64,000 nucleotides of DNA from JANYBV01 sp043763155 (lineage in GTDB: Bacteria; Pseudomonadota; Alphaproteobacteria; Rickettsiales; SXRF01), in contig JAYULW010000089.1 of NCBI GenBank assembly GCA_043763155.1, forward strand, positions 15,965 to 79,964. The letters are read 5' to 3'. The position numbers and the translations under genes are program-made. This document shows, one piece after another, positions 51,588 through 60,663 of the stretch. The stretch's first letter is position 1, and each line of letters opens with the position of its first letter. The notes under the pieces are model-generated. The model did not search any database. It was not told the origin of the DNA and worked only from the letters and a program-made list of their open reading frames with translations.

Positions 51588-54500
51588 ATGGCCAGCAAGC
51601 ATCTTCGCAATCGCTTCATTGTGATTAGCGGCGTTATCGGAACCCTTACCATCGCGTCGAGCTTCCTCGGCTACTGGTCGGTAGAAAAAATGAGCACGGC
51701 GCTTTCGGGCCAGACGCTGGTGGGAACGGCGCTTAAAAACCACATGACCGCCGACATGATGCACGACGCGGTGCGGGCCGACGTGATTGCGGCGATGCTG
51801 GCTGCGCGTTCGGGCGAGGATGTGGATGCAGTTGAGAAGACCATGGAAGGGCATCTGGCTGAATTTAAAACAATATTGAGGCGAATAAGAAGCTGCCGCT
51901 GCCCGCTGATATTGCAAAGGCGCTAGAGAAATTAGCGCCGTCGCTGGAGGCGTATGACACGAAGGCACATGCGATTGTGGCGGCGGCGGGCAAGAGCTAT
52001 GAGGAAGCCAAAGAGATGTATCCGGCGTTTGATGTGACGTTTACGGATCTGGAAGGCAAGCAAGGCACGGTGACCGACATGATGGACGCGTGGAGCGCGG
52101 CGCAGTCGGGGGCGGGTAGTTTTTCCGATACTGCGCAGCAGATTTTGCTGGTGGTGTTTGTGCTGAGCCTGGGGCTGGTGCTGGTGGTTCCGGTGACGCT
52201 GAACCGCTGGCTGTTTAGCCCTTTGCGGAATTTGTCGAACAAGCTTACGCAGCTTTCCACGGGCGATACGCTGGTGGAGCTGCCGGAAGCGGGGCTGGGT
52301 AACGAAATTGGCGATATTGCGGTAAGCACGGTGAAGCTTAAAGAGTCACTGGTGGTGACGGTGCGCCAGCAGACGATGCTGGATAAGCTTTCAACCCCGG
52401 TGCTGCTGTGCAACAAGGACTACATCATCACCTATGCTAACGACATTACGCTTGAGACGCTGAAGCGGCTGGAGAAGTATTTGCCTGTGCCGGTGGATAA
52501 GGTGGTGGGATCGAACATCACTATTTTATACAAGCTGCCCGCACATCTGGACGGTGGCAGCTACAAGACCGAGTTTGCGATGGGCGATGAGTGGCTTTCG
52601 CTGAATGCCACCACGCTTAAGAATGCGCGCGGGGAGTCTGACGGCGCGTTCATTGACTGGAATATCATTACCGACCAAAAGCTGCTGACGTCGAATTTCG
52701 TGGGGCAGATTGACGCGATCAGCAAGTCGCAGGCGGTCATTGAATTCAACATGGACGGCACGATCATTACGGCCAATGATAATTTTTTGGATACGCTGGG
52801 CTACACGCTGGAGGAGATCAAGGGCAAGCACCACTCGCTGTTTGTGGAGCCGGTGCTGAAAGCCAGCCCCGAATACCAGCAATTCTGGGAAGCGCTGAAC
52901 CGGGGGCAATTTCAGGTGGCTGAGTATAAGCGCCTCGGCAAGGGGGGTAAGGAAATCTGGATCCAGGCTTCGTATAACCCCATTTTGGACATGAACAAGG
53001 TGCCGTTCAAGGTGGTGAAATATGCCACCGACGTGACCAAGCAGAAGCTGGCGAGCGCGAATTACATGGGCCAGATTGATGCGATTGGCAAGTCGCAGGC
53101 GGTGATCGAGTTCAACATGGACGGCACGATTATCACGGCGAATGATAATTTTTTGAACACGCTGGGCTACAGCCTCGACGAGGTTGCGGGCAAGCACCAC
53201 TCGTTGTTTGTGGATGCGGCGTACCGGGCCAGCCCGGAGTATAAGGCGTTTTGGGATAATCTGGGCCGGGGCGAGTACCAGTCGGGGGAATTCCGCCGCA
53301 TTGGGCGCGGGGGCAAGGAAGTGTGGATTCAGGCTTCGTATAACCCGATCATGGATATGAACGGCAAGCCATTCAAGGTGGTAAATATGCGTCCGACATT
53401 ACGGCGCAGAAGAATACCACGGCAGATTTCACCGGGCAGATTGACGCGATCGGTAAGTCGCAGGCGGTGATTGAGTTCAATATGGATGGCACCATCCGCA
53501 ATGCGAACGATAATTTCCTGAATGGGCTGGGCTATACGCTGGAGGAAATCAAGGGCAAGCACCACTCGCTGTTTGTGGACCCCATTTACAAGGTTAGCCC
53601 GGAATATAAGGCGTTCTGGGAAAATCTGGGCCGGGGCGAATATCAGGCGGGCGAGTTCAGGCGCGTGGGCAAAGGGGGCAAGGAAATCTGGATTCAGGCT
53701 TCGTATAACCCCATCCTCGACCTTAACGGCAAGCCGTATAAGGTGGTGAAATACGCCTCCGACATCACGCAGATGGTGACCACCCGCATTGAAAACGAAG
53801 CGGGCATGACCGAGTCGGTGAAGGTGCTGCAGGGCTTAGCAGCAGGCGACCTGACGCAGAAGATGATGCTGGAATATAAGGGCACGTTTGGCGACATTAA
53901 GGGTGCGCTGAACGTGACCATTGACCGCCTGCGCGATACGGTTTTGAACATCAAGCAGTCGGCGGAATCGGTGAATGCGGCTTCGAGCGAGATTTCGGCG
54001 GGCAGTAGCGACCTTTCGCAGCGTACCGAGCAGCAGGCTTCCAGCCTTGAAGAAACGGCGGCCAGCATGGAAGAAATCACCGGCACGGTGCGCCAGAACT
54101 CGGAAAACGCGAAAAACGCCAACCAGCTTTCGGGCGATGCCCGCGAAGTTGCCGAACGCGGCGGCAAGGTGGTGGGCGATGCGGTAAGCGCCATGACCAA
54201 CATCGAAAAATCGTCGCAGAAGATTTCCGATATTATCAGCGTCATTGATGAAATCGCGTTCCAGACCAATTTGCTGGCGCTGAATGCGGCGGTGGAAGCG
54301 GCGCGGGCGGGGGATGCGGGCAAGGGCTTTGCGGTGGTGGCGAGCGAAGTGCGCTCGCTTGCCGGGCGCTCGGCTTCGGCGTCGAAAGAAATCAAGGCGC
54401 TGATTTCGGAATCCAGCTCGCAGGTGAAGGTTGGGGCGGAACTGGTAAACCAAGCGGGCGGCACGCTCAAGGAAATCATGGAGTCGGTGAAGAAGGTGGC

Positions 54501-54876
54501 GGAGATTATTTCCGAAATCGCCAATGCCAGCGCGGAGCAGTCCACGGGCATTGACGAAATCAACACCGCGATTTCGCAGATGGACGAAATGACGCAGCAA
54601 AACGCCGCGCTGGTGGAAGAAAATACGGCGGCGGCGCAGTCGCTGGTGCAGCAGGCGCAGGCGCTGGGGCAGATGATGCAATTCTTTAAGGTGGACGGCG
54701 AAGCGACAAGCCACGGCATGGAGTTCAACATGGGCCACGAGCCGGTGGTTTCGCCCATGCGTCCCAAGCCCGCCGCGAAAGCTAACGGCAAGTCGCACTC
54801 GCCGGTGCTGGTGGACCGTAAGCTGATCGCTTCGGGCGGGTCTAAATCCGCGGACCGCGAGTGGGAGGAGTTTTAA
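51588..54876 (+). pseudogene. Methyl-accepting chemotaxis protein with PAS repeats, two frameshifts
   Basis: Three overlapping frames make one MCP of about 1096 residues. TM1 (FIVISGVIGTLTIASSFLGYWSV), periplasmic helices, TM2 (ILLVVFVLSLGLVLVVPVTL), HAMP, one degenerate PAS, then three near-identical PAS units (period 122 codons), then the MCP signalling domain with FQTNLLALNAAVEAARAGDAGKGFAVVASEVRSLAG and a C-terminal EWEEF like the CheR-docking pentapeptide. Frame breaks: near 51867-51870 (A4 where A5 would restore FKNNIEANKKLP) and near 53381 (ggtggtaaat, where a lost G restores KVVKYASDIT). As read, no full-length receptor is made. Genuine decay or sequencing error are both possible; the intact 3' half favours recent or artefactual lesions. 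Confidence 0.85.
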
Positions 54877-54882
54877 GACAAG

Positions 54883-55713
54883 ATGAGCCTCGTGGAACGC
54901 GAATTTGAATTCAGGACAGAGGATTTCCGCTTCATTGCATCGTTGGTGCATGCGAAAACGGGGATTGTGCTGGCCGACCATAAGGAAGACATGGTGTATG
55001 CGCGCATTGCGCGGCGCTTGCGGAGTTTGAATTTGCGCAGTTTCCGGGATTATTGCGCGTTGCTTGAGCGCGACCATGCGGGTGAGGAAATCGGGAATTT
55101 CGTGAATGCGGTGACCACCAACCTTACGGCGTTTTTCCGGGAGGGGCCCCATTTTACGCATCTGGGCGAAGTGCTGCGGGCAATGGCGAAAAACCCGCCC
55201 CCAAACAGGCGGGTGCGGCTGTGGTCGGCGGCGTGTTCATCGGGGGCGGAGCCGTACAGCATGGCGCTGACATGCCTTGAGAATATTCCCGACATTGAGC
55301 GGTGGGATTTGAAAATCCTGGCGACGGACATTGACACGAAGATGCTGGCAAAGGCGCAAGGCGGCCTATATTCGCAGGACGAGGCGGCCCCTATCCCGCC
55401 CTCTTTACGGCAGAAATACACAGTGGGCGGGGCAGATGGGCAGGTGACGATGAAGCCTGCGGTGCAGAAGCTCATTACGTTTAAGCAGTTGAACCTGATT
55501 GAGCCGTGGCCGTTTAAGGGGCCGTTTGATGCGGTATTTTGCCGCAATGTGGTGATTTATTTTAATAAGGATACGCAGAAGGTGCTGTTTGAGCAAATGG
55601 CGGCGCGGATGAACCCAGGGGCGCTGCTGTATATCGGGCATTCGGAGAGCCTGCACGGGATTAGCCAGAAATTTTTGCTGGGCGGTAAAACGATTTACCA
55701 GAGGGTGGGCTGA
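54883..55713 (+). CDS. cheR: Chemotaxis protein methyltransferase CheR
   Basis: 276 residues. The N-terminal helical domain (FRFIASLVHAKTGIVLADHKEDMVYARIARRLRSLNLRSFRDYC) is followed by the SAM-binding domain: TTNLTAFFREGPHF, RLWSAACSSGAEPYSMAL, KILATDIDTKML and GPFDAVFCRNVVIYFNKDTQ. It methylates MCP glutamates. It starts six bases after the MCP stop and its TGA overlaps the cheD ATG. Confidence 0.97.
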   Translation: MSLVEREFEFRTEDFRFIASLVHAKTGIVLADHKEDMVYARIARRLRSLNLRSFRDYCALLERDHAGEEIGNFVNAVTTNLTAFFREGPHFTHLGEVLRAMAKNPPPNRRVRLWSAACSSGAEPYSMALTCLENIPDIERWDLKILATDIDTKMLAKAQGGLYSQDEAAPIPPSLRQKYTVGGADGQVTMKPAVQKLITFKQLNLIEPWPFKGPFDAVFCRNVVIYFNKDTQKVLFEQMAARMNPGALLYIGHSESLHGISQKFLLGGKTIYQRVG

Positions 55714-56333
55714 TGCCGCACAGGCGCAGGAGTGACCATATTGACGCAGCCACCGGCAAACATGAGCGCCGGGCGGATGACCGCGACGATGTTAAAACCG
55801 TGACGCTGTTTTCGGGCGATTATTACGTGACCGACCAGCCACAGCAGATGATTGTGACGATTCTGGGCAGTTGCGTGGCGGCGTGCATGCGCGACCCGGT
55901 GATGAAAATCGGGGGGATGAACCATTTCCTGCTGCCCGAAGGGCCGGACGCGAGCATGCGCGGCAGTGAAGGCGCGCGGTATGGGGCCTATGCGATGGAG
56001 CAGCTGATTAACGGGATTATCAAGCTTGGGGGCATGAAGAGCCGCCTTGAGGTGAAGGTGTTTGGGGGTGGGAACGTGATTGAGAATTCGGCGATGATCG
56101 GGTCGCGCAATATCGCGTTTGTGCGCGGGTTTTTGCGCGATGAAGGGCTGCAGATTGTGAGTGAGGATCTGGGGGATACCTATCCGAGGCGCTTACGCTA
56201 CTACCCAGATACGGGCAAGGTGATGCTTTTGAAGCTGAAGCGCAAAGAAGATCTGGCAGTAGTGAAGAAGGAAGTGAAGTTTATCCATACGCTTGCAGAA
56301 AAACCAGTGGAGGGTTCGATTGAGCTATTCTAA
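55713..56333 (+). CDS. cheD: Chemoreceptor glutamine deamidase CheD
   Basis: 206 residues. The catalytic core VTILGSCVAACMRDPVMKIGGMNHFLLP has the Cys (ILGSCV) and His (MNHFLLP), with RYGAYAMEQLINGIIKLGG and KVFGGGNV following. It deamidates MCP glutamines to glutamates. The C-terminus ends SIELF. Start overlaps cheR by one base (TGATG); end overlaps cheB. Confidence 0.96.
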   Translation: MPHRRRSDHIDAATGKHERRADDRDDVKTVTLFSGDYYVTDQPQQMIVTILGSCVAACMRDPVMKIGGMNHFLLPEGPDASMRGSEGARYGAYAMEQLINGIIKLGGMKSRLEVKVFGGGNVIENSAMIGSRNIAFVRGFLRDEGLQIVSEDLGDTYPRRLRYYPDTGKVMLLKLKRKEDLAVVKKEVKFIHTLAEKPVEGSIELF

Positions 56334-57354
56334 AGGCAAAATCAAAGTGCTGATTGTGGATGATTCGCCAACGATCCAGGGGCTGTTTTCGCGGCTTTTG
56401 GGGGCGGACCCGGATATTGAGGTGGTGGCAACGGCTGAAGACCCTTATGACGCGCGCGAAAAGATCAAACTGTATAACCCGGACGTTTTGACGCTGGATA
56501 TTGAAATGCCCAAGATGGACGGGATTTCGTTTTTGAAGAAAATCATGACGCTTCGGCCTATGCCGGTGGTGATGGCCTCGACGCTTACGGCCAAGGGCGC
56601 AGATATTACGCTGCAGGCGCTGGAGCTGGGGGCGGTGGATTATATTACGAAGCCGGGCAGCGAGCTGGGGCTGGAGCTGAAATCGTTTCAGGAGGCGCTG
56701 GTTTCCAAGGTGAAGGGCGCGGCCATGTCGCGCGCGCAGCCGAAGAATGCGCAGGCGGCTTCAATCCAGAATTTCAGCGGGGCGAACGGGGCGCATTTGA
56801 TTGCGATCGGGTCTTCCACGGGCGGGGTTGAGGCCCTGCGGGATATTCTGGTGCGATTACCTTCCAACAGTCCGGCGATTGTGATTACGCAGCATATGCC
56901 GGAGATTTTTACGGCGTCGTTTGCGCGAAGGCTGGACGGGCTGTGCCAGATGCGGGTGCATGAGGCGGCGCAGGGGCAGGTGATTGAGCCGGGGCATGTG
57001 TATATTGCGCCGGGGAACCATCATTTGCAGATTCGCGGGCGCAGTGAGAGTTTGACGTGCCATCTTGATGACGGGCCGCTGGTTTCGGGGCACCGGCCCT
57101 CGGTAGATGTGATGTTTGAGTCGGTTTCCAAACTGAAGCGGCCTTTGGTGGGCGTTATTCTTACCGGCATGGGCCAGGACGGGGCGAAGGGGCTGCTTTC
57201 GATGAGGGAAGCAGGCGCACGCACACTGGGGCAAAACGAGGAAAGCTGCGTGGTGTACGGCATGCCGAAGGCCGCGATGCAGGCGGGCGGCGTGGAGAAG
57301 GAAGTGTCGCTTCCCTCGATGGCGAGTGAAATTTTGCGGCTGTGCCATAAATAA
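56320..57354 (+). CDS. cheB: Chemotaxis methylesterase/deamidase CheB
   Basis: About 344 residues. I choose TTG at 56320 because GGAGG sits six bases before it; this overlaps cheD by 14 bases. The receiver has KVLIVDDSPTIQ, DVLTLDIEMPKMDG and YITKPG. The esterase domain has the triad in AIGSSTGGVEAL (Ser), VITQHMPEIF (His) and LTGMGQDGAKG (Asp). It removes methyl groups from MCPs when phosphorylated by CheA. Confidence 0.96.
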   Translation: MSYSKGKIKVLIVDDSPTIQGLFSRLLGADPDIEVVATAEDPYDAREKIKLYNPDVLTLDIEMPKMDGISFLKKIMTLRPMPVVMASTLTAKGADITLQALELGAVDYITKPGSELGLELKSFQEALVSKVKGAAMSRAQPKNAQAASIQNFSGANGAHLIAIGSSTGGVEALRDILVRLPSNSPAIVITQHMPEIFTASFARRLDGLCQMRVHEAAQGQVIEPGHVYIAPGNHHLQIRGRSESLTCHLDDGPLVSGHRPSVDVMFESVSKLKRPLVGVILTGMGQDGAKGLLSMREAGARTLGQNEESCVVYGMPKAAMQAGGVEKEVSLPSMASEILRLCHK

Positions 57355-57366
57355 AGGAGAGACGAA

Positions 57367-58449
57367 ATGCCGACCAATGCCGCAACACTTATAAAACCGG
57401 ACCCGCAGGACGCAGAAGCGCTGGGCATGATCGAGCGCTGGGTGAAGGTGATGGAAGTTTACATGCACGCGGTGGACACGCTGAAATACCAGCTGCCGCA
57501 ATCTTCGACGATGGTGGAAAACGCGACCAAGGATTTGTCGAACCAGTTCAGCACACTGGCGGCGGGGGCCGCTGAGCAGAGCCAGCACATGGCACGCATT
57601 GTAAAAATGGCGGATTCGCTGGAGCTGGGGGATAGCCGGATCAGCCTGATGGAATTCACGCAGCTTTTTTCGACCACGCTTTCGGACTCGATTGAGAAGA
57701 TCCTGTACGTGTCAAAGCGGGCGATTACTATGGTATATACGCTGGATGAGGCGATTACGAGCCTTGCTTCCATCGAGGGATTTTTAAAGGATATTCAGGC
57801 GATTAACAAGCAGACGAACCTGCTGGCGCTGAATGCGACCATCGAGGCGGTGCGAGCGGGCGAAGCCGGCAAGGGCTTTGCGGTGGTGGCCAGCGAAGTG
57901 AAGGATGTTTCGTCGCAGGTAAGGATGATGGCGGGGAATATGCGCGACCAGATCGCCAAGGTTTCCAAAAGCGTGGGCGCGGGCTACGAAGTGCTGAAAG
58001 ATGTTGCGACCACCGATATGTCGCAGAATATGGAAGCGCAGGAAAAGCTGGGGCTGCTGCTTAAAAGCATGATGAAGCAGAACCACGAATTCTCGAACAT
58101 TCTTTCCGACAGCGCGAAGGCGACGGACGCTATCTCCAGCACAATTTCAGGCATGGTGATGAATATGCAGTTTCAGGACCGCAGCTCGCAGGTGGTGCAA
58201 AACAGCGTGAACCTGCTGGCGCACATGGAAAAAACAGTTGGGGAGATGATGGCGGAAAGTAAGCCGCTGCTGGGCGCAGCCCCTGCCCCCGATACGAAAT
58301 TTGCCGACGAGGTTGCGGGGCAGTTCCGCCTGAGCGCGTTTGTGCAGACCTTCCGAAACAGCCTTGCGGGGCTGCCACTGGATGCCGCCCCCCCTGCCCC
58401 GCCGGTTGGCGCCAAGGGTGGTTCGGATGACGATATTGAACTTTTTTAA
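57367..58449 (+). CDS. Soluble MCP-like protein with CheZ-like QFQDxxxQ motif
   Basis: 360 residues, no membrane helices, HAMP or PAS. The middle is an MCP signalling hairpin (INKQTNLLALNATIEAVRAGEAGKGFAVVASEVKDVSSQV). Near the C-terminus MVMNMQFQDRSSQVVQNSVNLL has Asp 271 and Gln 275 in the D-x3-Q spacing of the CheZ phosphatase active site (QDLTGQ). The protein ends GGSDDDIELF, reminiscent of the acidic-hydrophobic CheY-binding tail of CheZ. No other CheZ, CheC or CheX is in the operon. A CheY-P phosphatase role is inference; a cytosolic receptor is the alternative. It starts 12 bases after cheB with AGGAGAG. Confidence 0.75.
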   Translation: MPTNAATLIKPDPQDAEALGMIERWVKVMEVYMHAVDTLKYQLPQSSTMVENATKDLSNQFSTLAAGAAEQSQHMARIVKMADSLELGDSRISLMEFTQLFSTTLSDSIEKILYVSKRAITMVYTLDEAITSLASIEGFLKDIQAINKQTNLLALNATIEAVRAGEAGKGFAVVASEVKDVSSQVRMMAGNMRDQIAKVSKSVGAGYEVLKDVATTDMSQNMEAQEKLGLLLKSMMKQNHEFSNILSDSAKATDAISSTISGMVMNMQFQDRSSQVVQNSVNLLAHMEKTVGEMMAESKPLLGAAPAPDTKFADEVAGQFRLSAFVQTFRNSLAGLPLDAAPPAPPVGAKGGSDDDIELF

Positions 58450-58459
58450 AGGAGACTTT

Positions 58460-58789
58460 GTGGAATATACGACCATCAGCCAGCCCCACGACACGCGACT
58501 TGTGCTCAGCGGGCAATTTACGTTTTCGGATAATATGAAGTTCAAGCAGATCCTTGAAATGGTGGATAGCGCCGACACGCGGGCGCTGACACTGGATTTC
58601 GCGGGGGTGGATTTCATTGACTCGGCGGGGCTTGGCATGCTGCTTTTGCTGCGTGACGAATGCCAGCTGCGCAATGTGACGCTGGCCATTGCGGGCGCGC
58701 AAGGACAGGTGAAGAAGATTTTCATGATCTCGAAGTTTGACCAGTTGTTCGCTATGCCGCCAGAGGGGTCGAATGCCCCCCGTCACTGA
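58460..58789 (+). CDS. STAS anti-anti-sigma-factor-like protein (RsbV-like)
   Basis: 109 residues starting at GTG ten bases after the soluble MCP-like gene, with AAAGGAG upstream. STAS fold: TTISQPHDTRLVLSGQFTFSDNMKFKQILEMVDSADTRALTLDFAGVDFIDSAGLGMLLLLRDECQLRN, with the phosphorylatable Ser in DSAGLG. It would bind or be phosphorylated by the kinase encoded next, whose start overlaps its end. Confidence 0.92.
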   Translation: MEYTTISQPHDTRLVLSGQFTFSDNMKFKQILEMVDSADTRALTLDFAGVDFIDSAGLGMLLLLRDECQLRNVTLAIAGAQGQVKKIFMISKFDQLFAMPPEGSNAPRH

Positions 58790-59462
58790 GGCATCTTACG
58801 GGTTGTTTCCGGCCCATGACCTGGAAAGCTTTGCGCCCGACGCGATGGCCGCAGGCGTGCCGCATTACTTTATCTTGCCGCATGCGCAGGCGCTGGCGGA
58901 TATTTTGAAGTCGAATGCGCGGATGTTTATTGAGCTGGGGTCACGCGGGACACTTACGCGAGACCTGAAAAAGTTGCAGGAACGGCAGCCGGATTTTGGG
59001 CTGTGCCTGACGACGCGGCATACGTATAACTCGCAGGTAGCGGGCATTATCACGCAGGCGCTGAACGACCGTTTCGGTATGAGCAGGCTTAAGAAAATGC
59101 CGATCATGACCTGTTTGCAGGAGGGGCTGGCCAATGCTGTGGTGCATGGGAATCTGTGCATTGAGTGCCCGCGGGATTCGCTGGAAGGGTTTGAGAAATA
59201 TTACAGCATGATTGATGAGGCGGTGTCTTCCGACACGTTTAAGGACAAACGCATTTACGTGCGGGCGTGGGAGCATGTGTATTCCTTCCAGATCTGCATC
59301 ACCCATGAAGGAGACGGGGTGCTGAACCCGGCGTATTTCAGCAAACACAACCCTTTGCCAAGCCAGAAATGCGGGCGCGGCTTATTCATTATTCAATCCC
59401 TTGCGGAACAGGTAACCACCGATGCCGAATGCAAAACCCTTGATATCACCTTTAGTTACTAA
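58773..59462 (+). CDS. RsbW-like ATPase/serine kinase (HATPase_c)
   Basis: 229 residues from ATG 58773 (GAGGGG upstream). The N-terminal 110 residues are unrecognised (HYFILPHAQALADILKSNARMFIELGSRGTLTRDLKKL). The ATPase domain has the N-box CLQEGLANAVVHGNL, a DGVLNPA-type G1 loop and CGRGLFIIQSLAEQV. In partner switching such kinases phosphorylate the STAS protein and sequester a target. No sigma factor is adjacent, so the target is unknown. Overlaps the STAS gene by 17 bases and the next gene by 41. Confidence 0.88.
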   Translation: MPPVTEASYGLFPAHDLESFAPDAMAAGVPHYFILPHAQALADILKSNARMFIELGSRGTLTRDLKKLQERQPDFGLCLTTRHTYNSQVAGIITQALNDRFGMSRLKKMPIMTCLQEGLANAVVHGNLCIECPRDSLEGFEKYYSMIDEAVSSDTFKDKRIYVRAWEHVYSFQICITHEGDGVLNPAYFSKHNPLPSQKCGRGLFIIQSLAEQVTTDAECKTLDITFSY

Positions 59463-60663
59463 CAGCGAAACCGCACCCACCGTGGATGCCAAGCGCATGC
59501 ATGATGCGCTGATCCTTGTGGTGGACGATGTGAAGCTTAACCTGAAGATGATCACCACCACGCTGCAGGCGCGGGGATATACCAATATTGTGCAGGCGCA
59601 AAACGGGCTGGAGGCGCTGGATATTTCGCGCAGGTTGCGCCCCGACCTCGTGATCCTCGATTTGATGATGCCGGAGATGGACGGGTTTGCGTATTGCAAG
59701 GCGATTCGCAAGGATAGCAGCTTTAGCAGCATGCCCATCATTGTCCAGACGGCGCTGGATGAGATGGAACATAAGCTGAGCGCGTTTAAGGAGGGGGCGT
59801 CGGATTATATCTGCAAGCCGGTGGACGGGCGGGAGCTGGAGGCACGGGTGCAGGTGCATCTGGTGAATAAGTTTTTGATGCAGGATGTGTGCGCATCTAA
59901 CCAGCGCATTTTGCAGGAGATGGAAGCGGCCAAGGCGATGCAGAACCGGCTGATGCCCAGCGAACACCAGCTCAAAATGTGTGAGCGGGTGTTTGACCTG
60001 AAGATCGCCAGCTACTTTGAGACATCATCCACGCTTGGGGGCGATTGCTGGGGGATGCGGCCGATCAGCGACAGTAAGCTTGCTATTTATATGTACGATT
60101 TTTCGGGCCATGGGATTAGCGCGGCGATGAATATTTTCCGCATGCACACCATCATGCGGGAGTTCAACCATGCGAGCGGCGACCCCGGTAATTTTGTGAC
60201 CATGCTGAACCGGCATTTGCACCCGCTGCTGGAGCGCACGGAATTTGCGACCATGTTTTACGGGATTATTGATATTGAAGCGAACTGCCTGCTGTATGCC
60301 ACCGCCGGGGTTCCCTCGCCGGTTTTGTGCGCAAATGCGGATAAGACGGTGATGGGGCTGAACGGGCGCGGGTTTCCGCTTGGGGTGATACCGCACGCCA
60401 CCTATGAAACGCAGTATACAGCGTTTTTACCGGGGGATTTGCTCGTGTTTTTCAGCGATTGCCTGATCGAGACGCGCGACAGCAAGGGCGATTTCATTAC
60501 CGATACGCAGATCATGGACACGATTCACAATGCATGGACCAAGAACGGCGAGCAGACGGCGCAAGACGCCATTGACGCGCTGAAGAACCTGCTGGGGTCG
60601 CATAGTTTGCTGCCGCTGATTGACGATATTACGATTAATGCTTACTCACGGAAACCGTCGTAG
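59422..60663 (+). CDS. Response regulator with PP2C (SpoIIE/RsbU) phosphatase output
   Basis: 413 residues. The receiver (about 30-150) has ILVVDDVKLNLKM, LVILDLMMPEMDGF and YICKPVDG. A linker helix leads to the PP2C-type domain: STLGGDCWGM, IYMYDFSGHGISAAMNIFRMHTIMREF (D-x-x-G-H-G) and VFFSDCLIETRDSKGDF, which supply metal-binding Asp residues. When phosphorylated, perhaps by CheA, it would dephosphorylate the STAS protein. Last gene of the operon; its 3' end overlaps the convergent arylsulfotransferase-like gene by 29 bases. GGAACAGG precedes the start. Confidence 0.92.
   Translation: MPNAKPLISPLVTNSETAPTVDAKRMHDALILVVDDVKLNLKMITTTLQARGYTNIVQAQNGLEALDISRRLRPDLVILDLMMPEMDGFAYCKAIRKDSSFSSMPIIVQTALDEMEHKLSAFKEGASDYICKPVDGRELEARVQVHLVNKFLMQDVCASNQRILQEMEAAKAMQNRLMPSEHQLKMCERVFDLKIASYFETSSTLGGDCWGMRPISDSKLAIYMYDFSGHGISAAMNIFRMHTIMREFNHASGDPGNFVTMLNRHLHPLLERTEFATMFYGIIDIEANCLLYATAGVPSPVLCANADKTVMGLNGRGFPLGVIPHATYETQYTAFLPGDLLVFFSDCLIETRDSKGDFITDTQIMDTIHNAWTKNGEQTAQDAIDALKNLLGSHSLLPLIDDITINAYSRKPS

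Noticed and set aside
51861..51875. Programmed -1 frameshifting in the MCP at tttaaaac
   Set aside because: The codon phase (gaa ttt aaa aca) does not give an X_XXY_YYZ heptamer, and the second break at 53381 has no slippery sequence at all; simple base loss fits better.
58340..58459. N-terminal extension of the STAS protein at 58460
   Set aside because: It overlaps the 3' end of the soluble MCP-like gene in another frame; the GTG with AAAGGAG upstream is the natural start.
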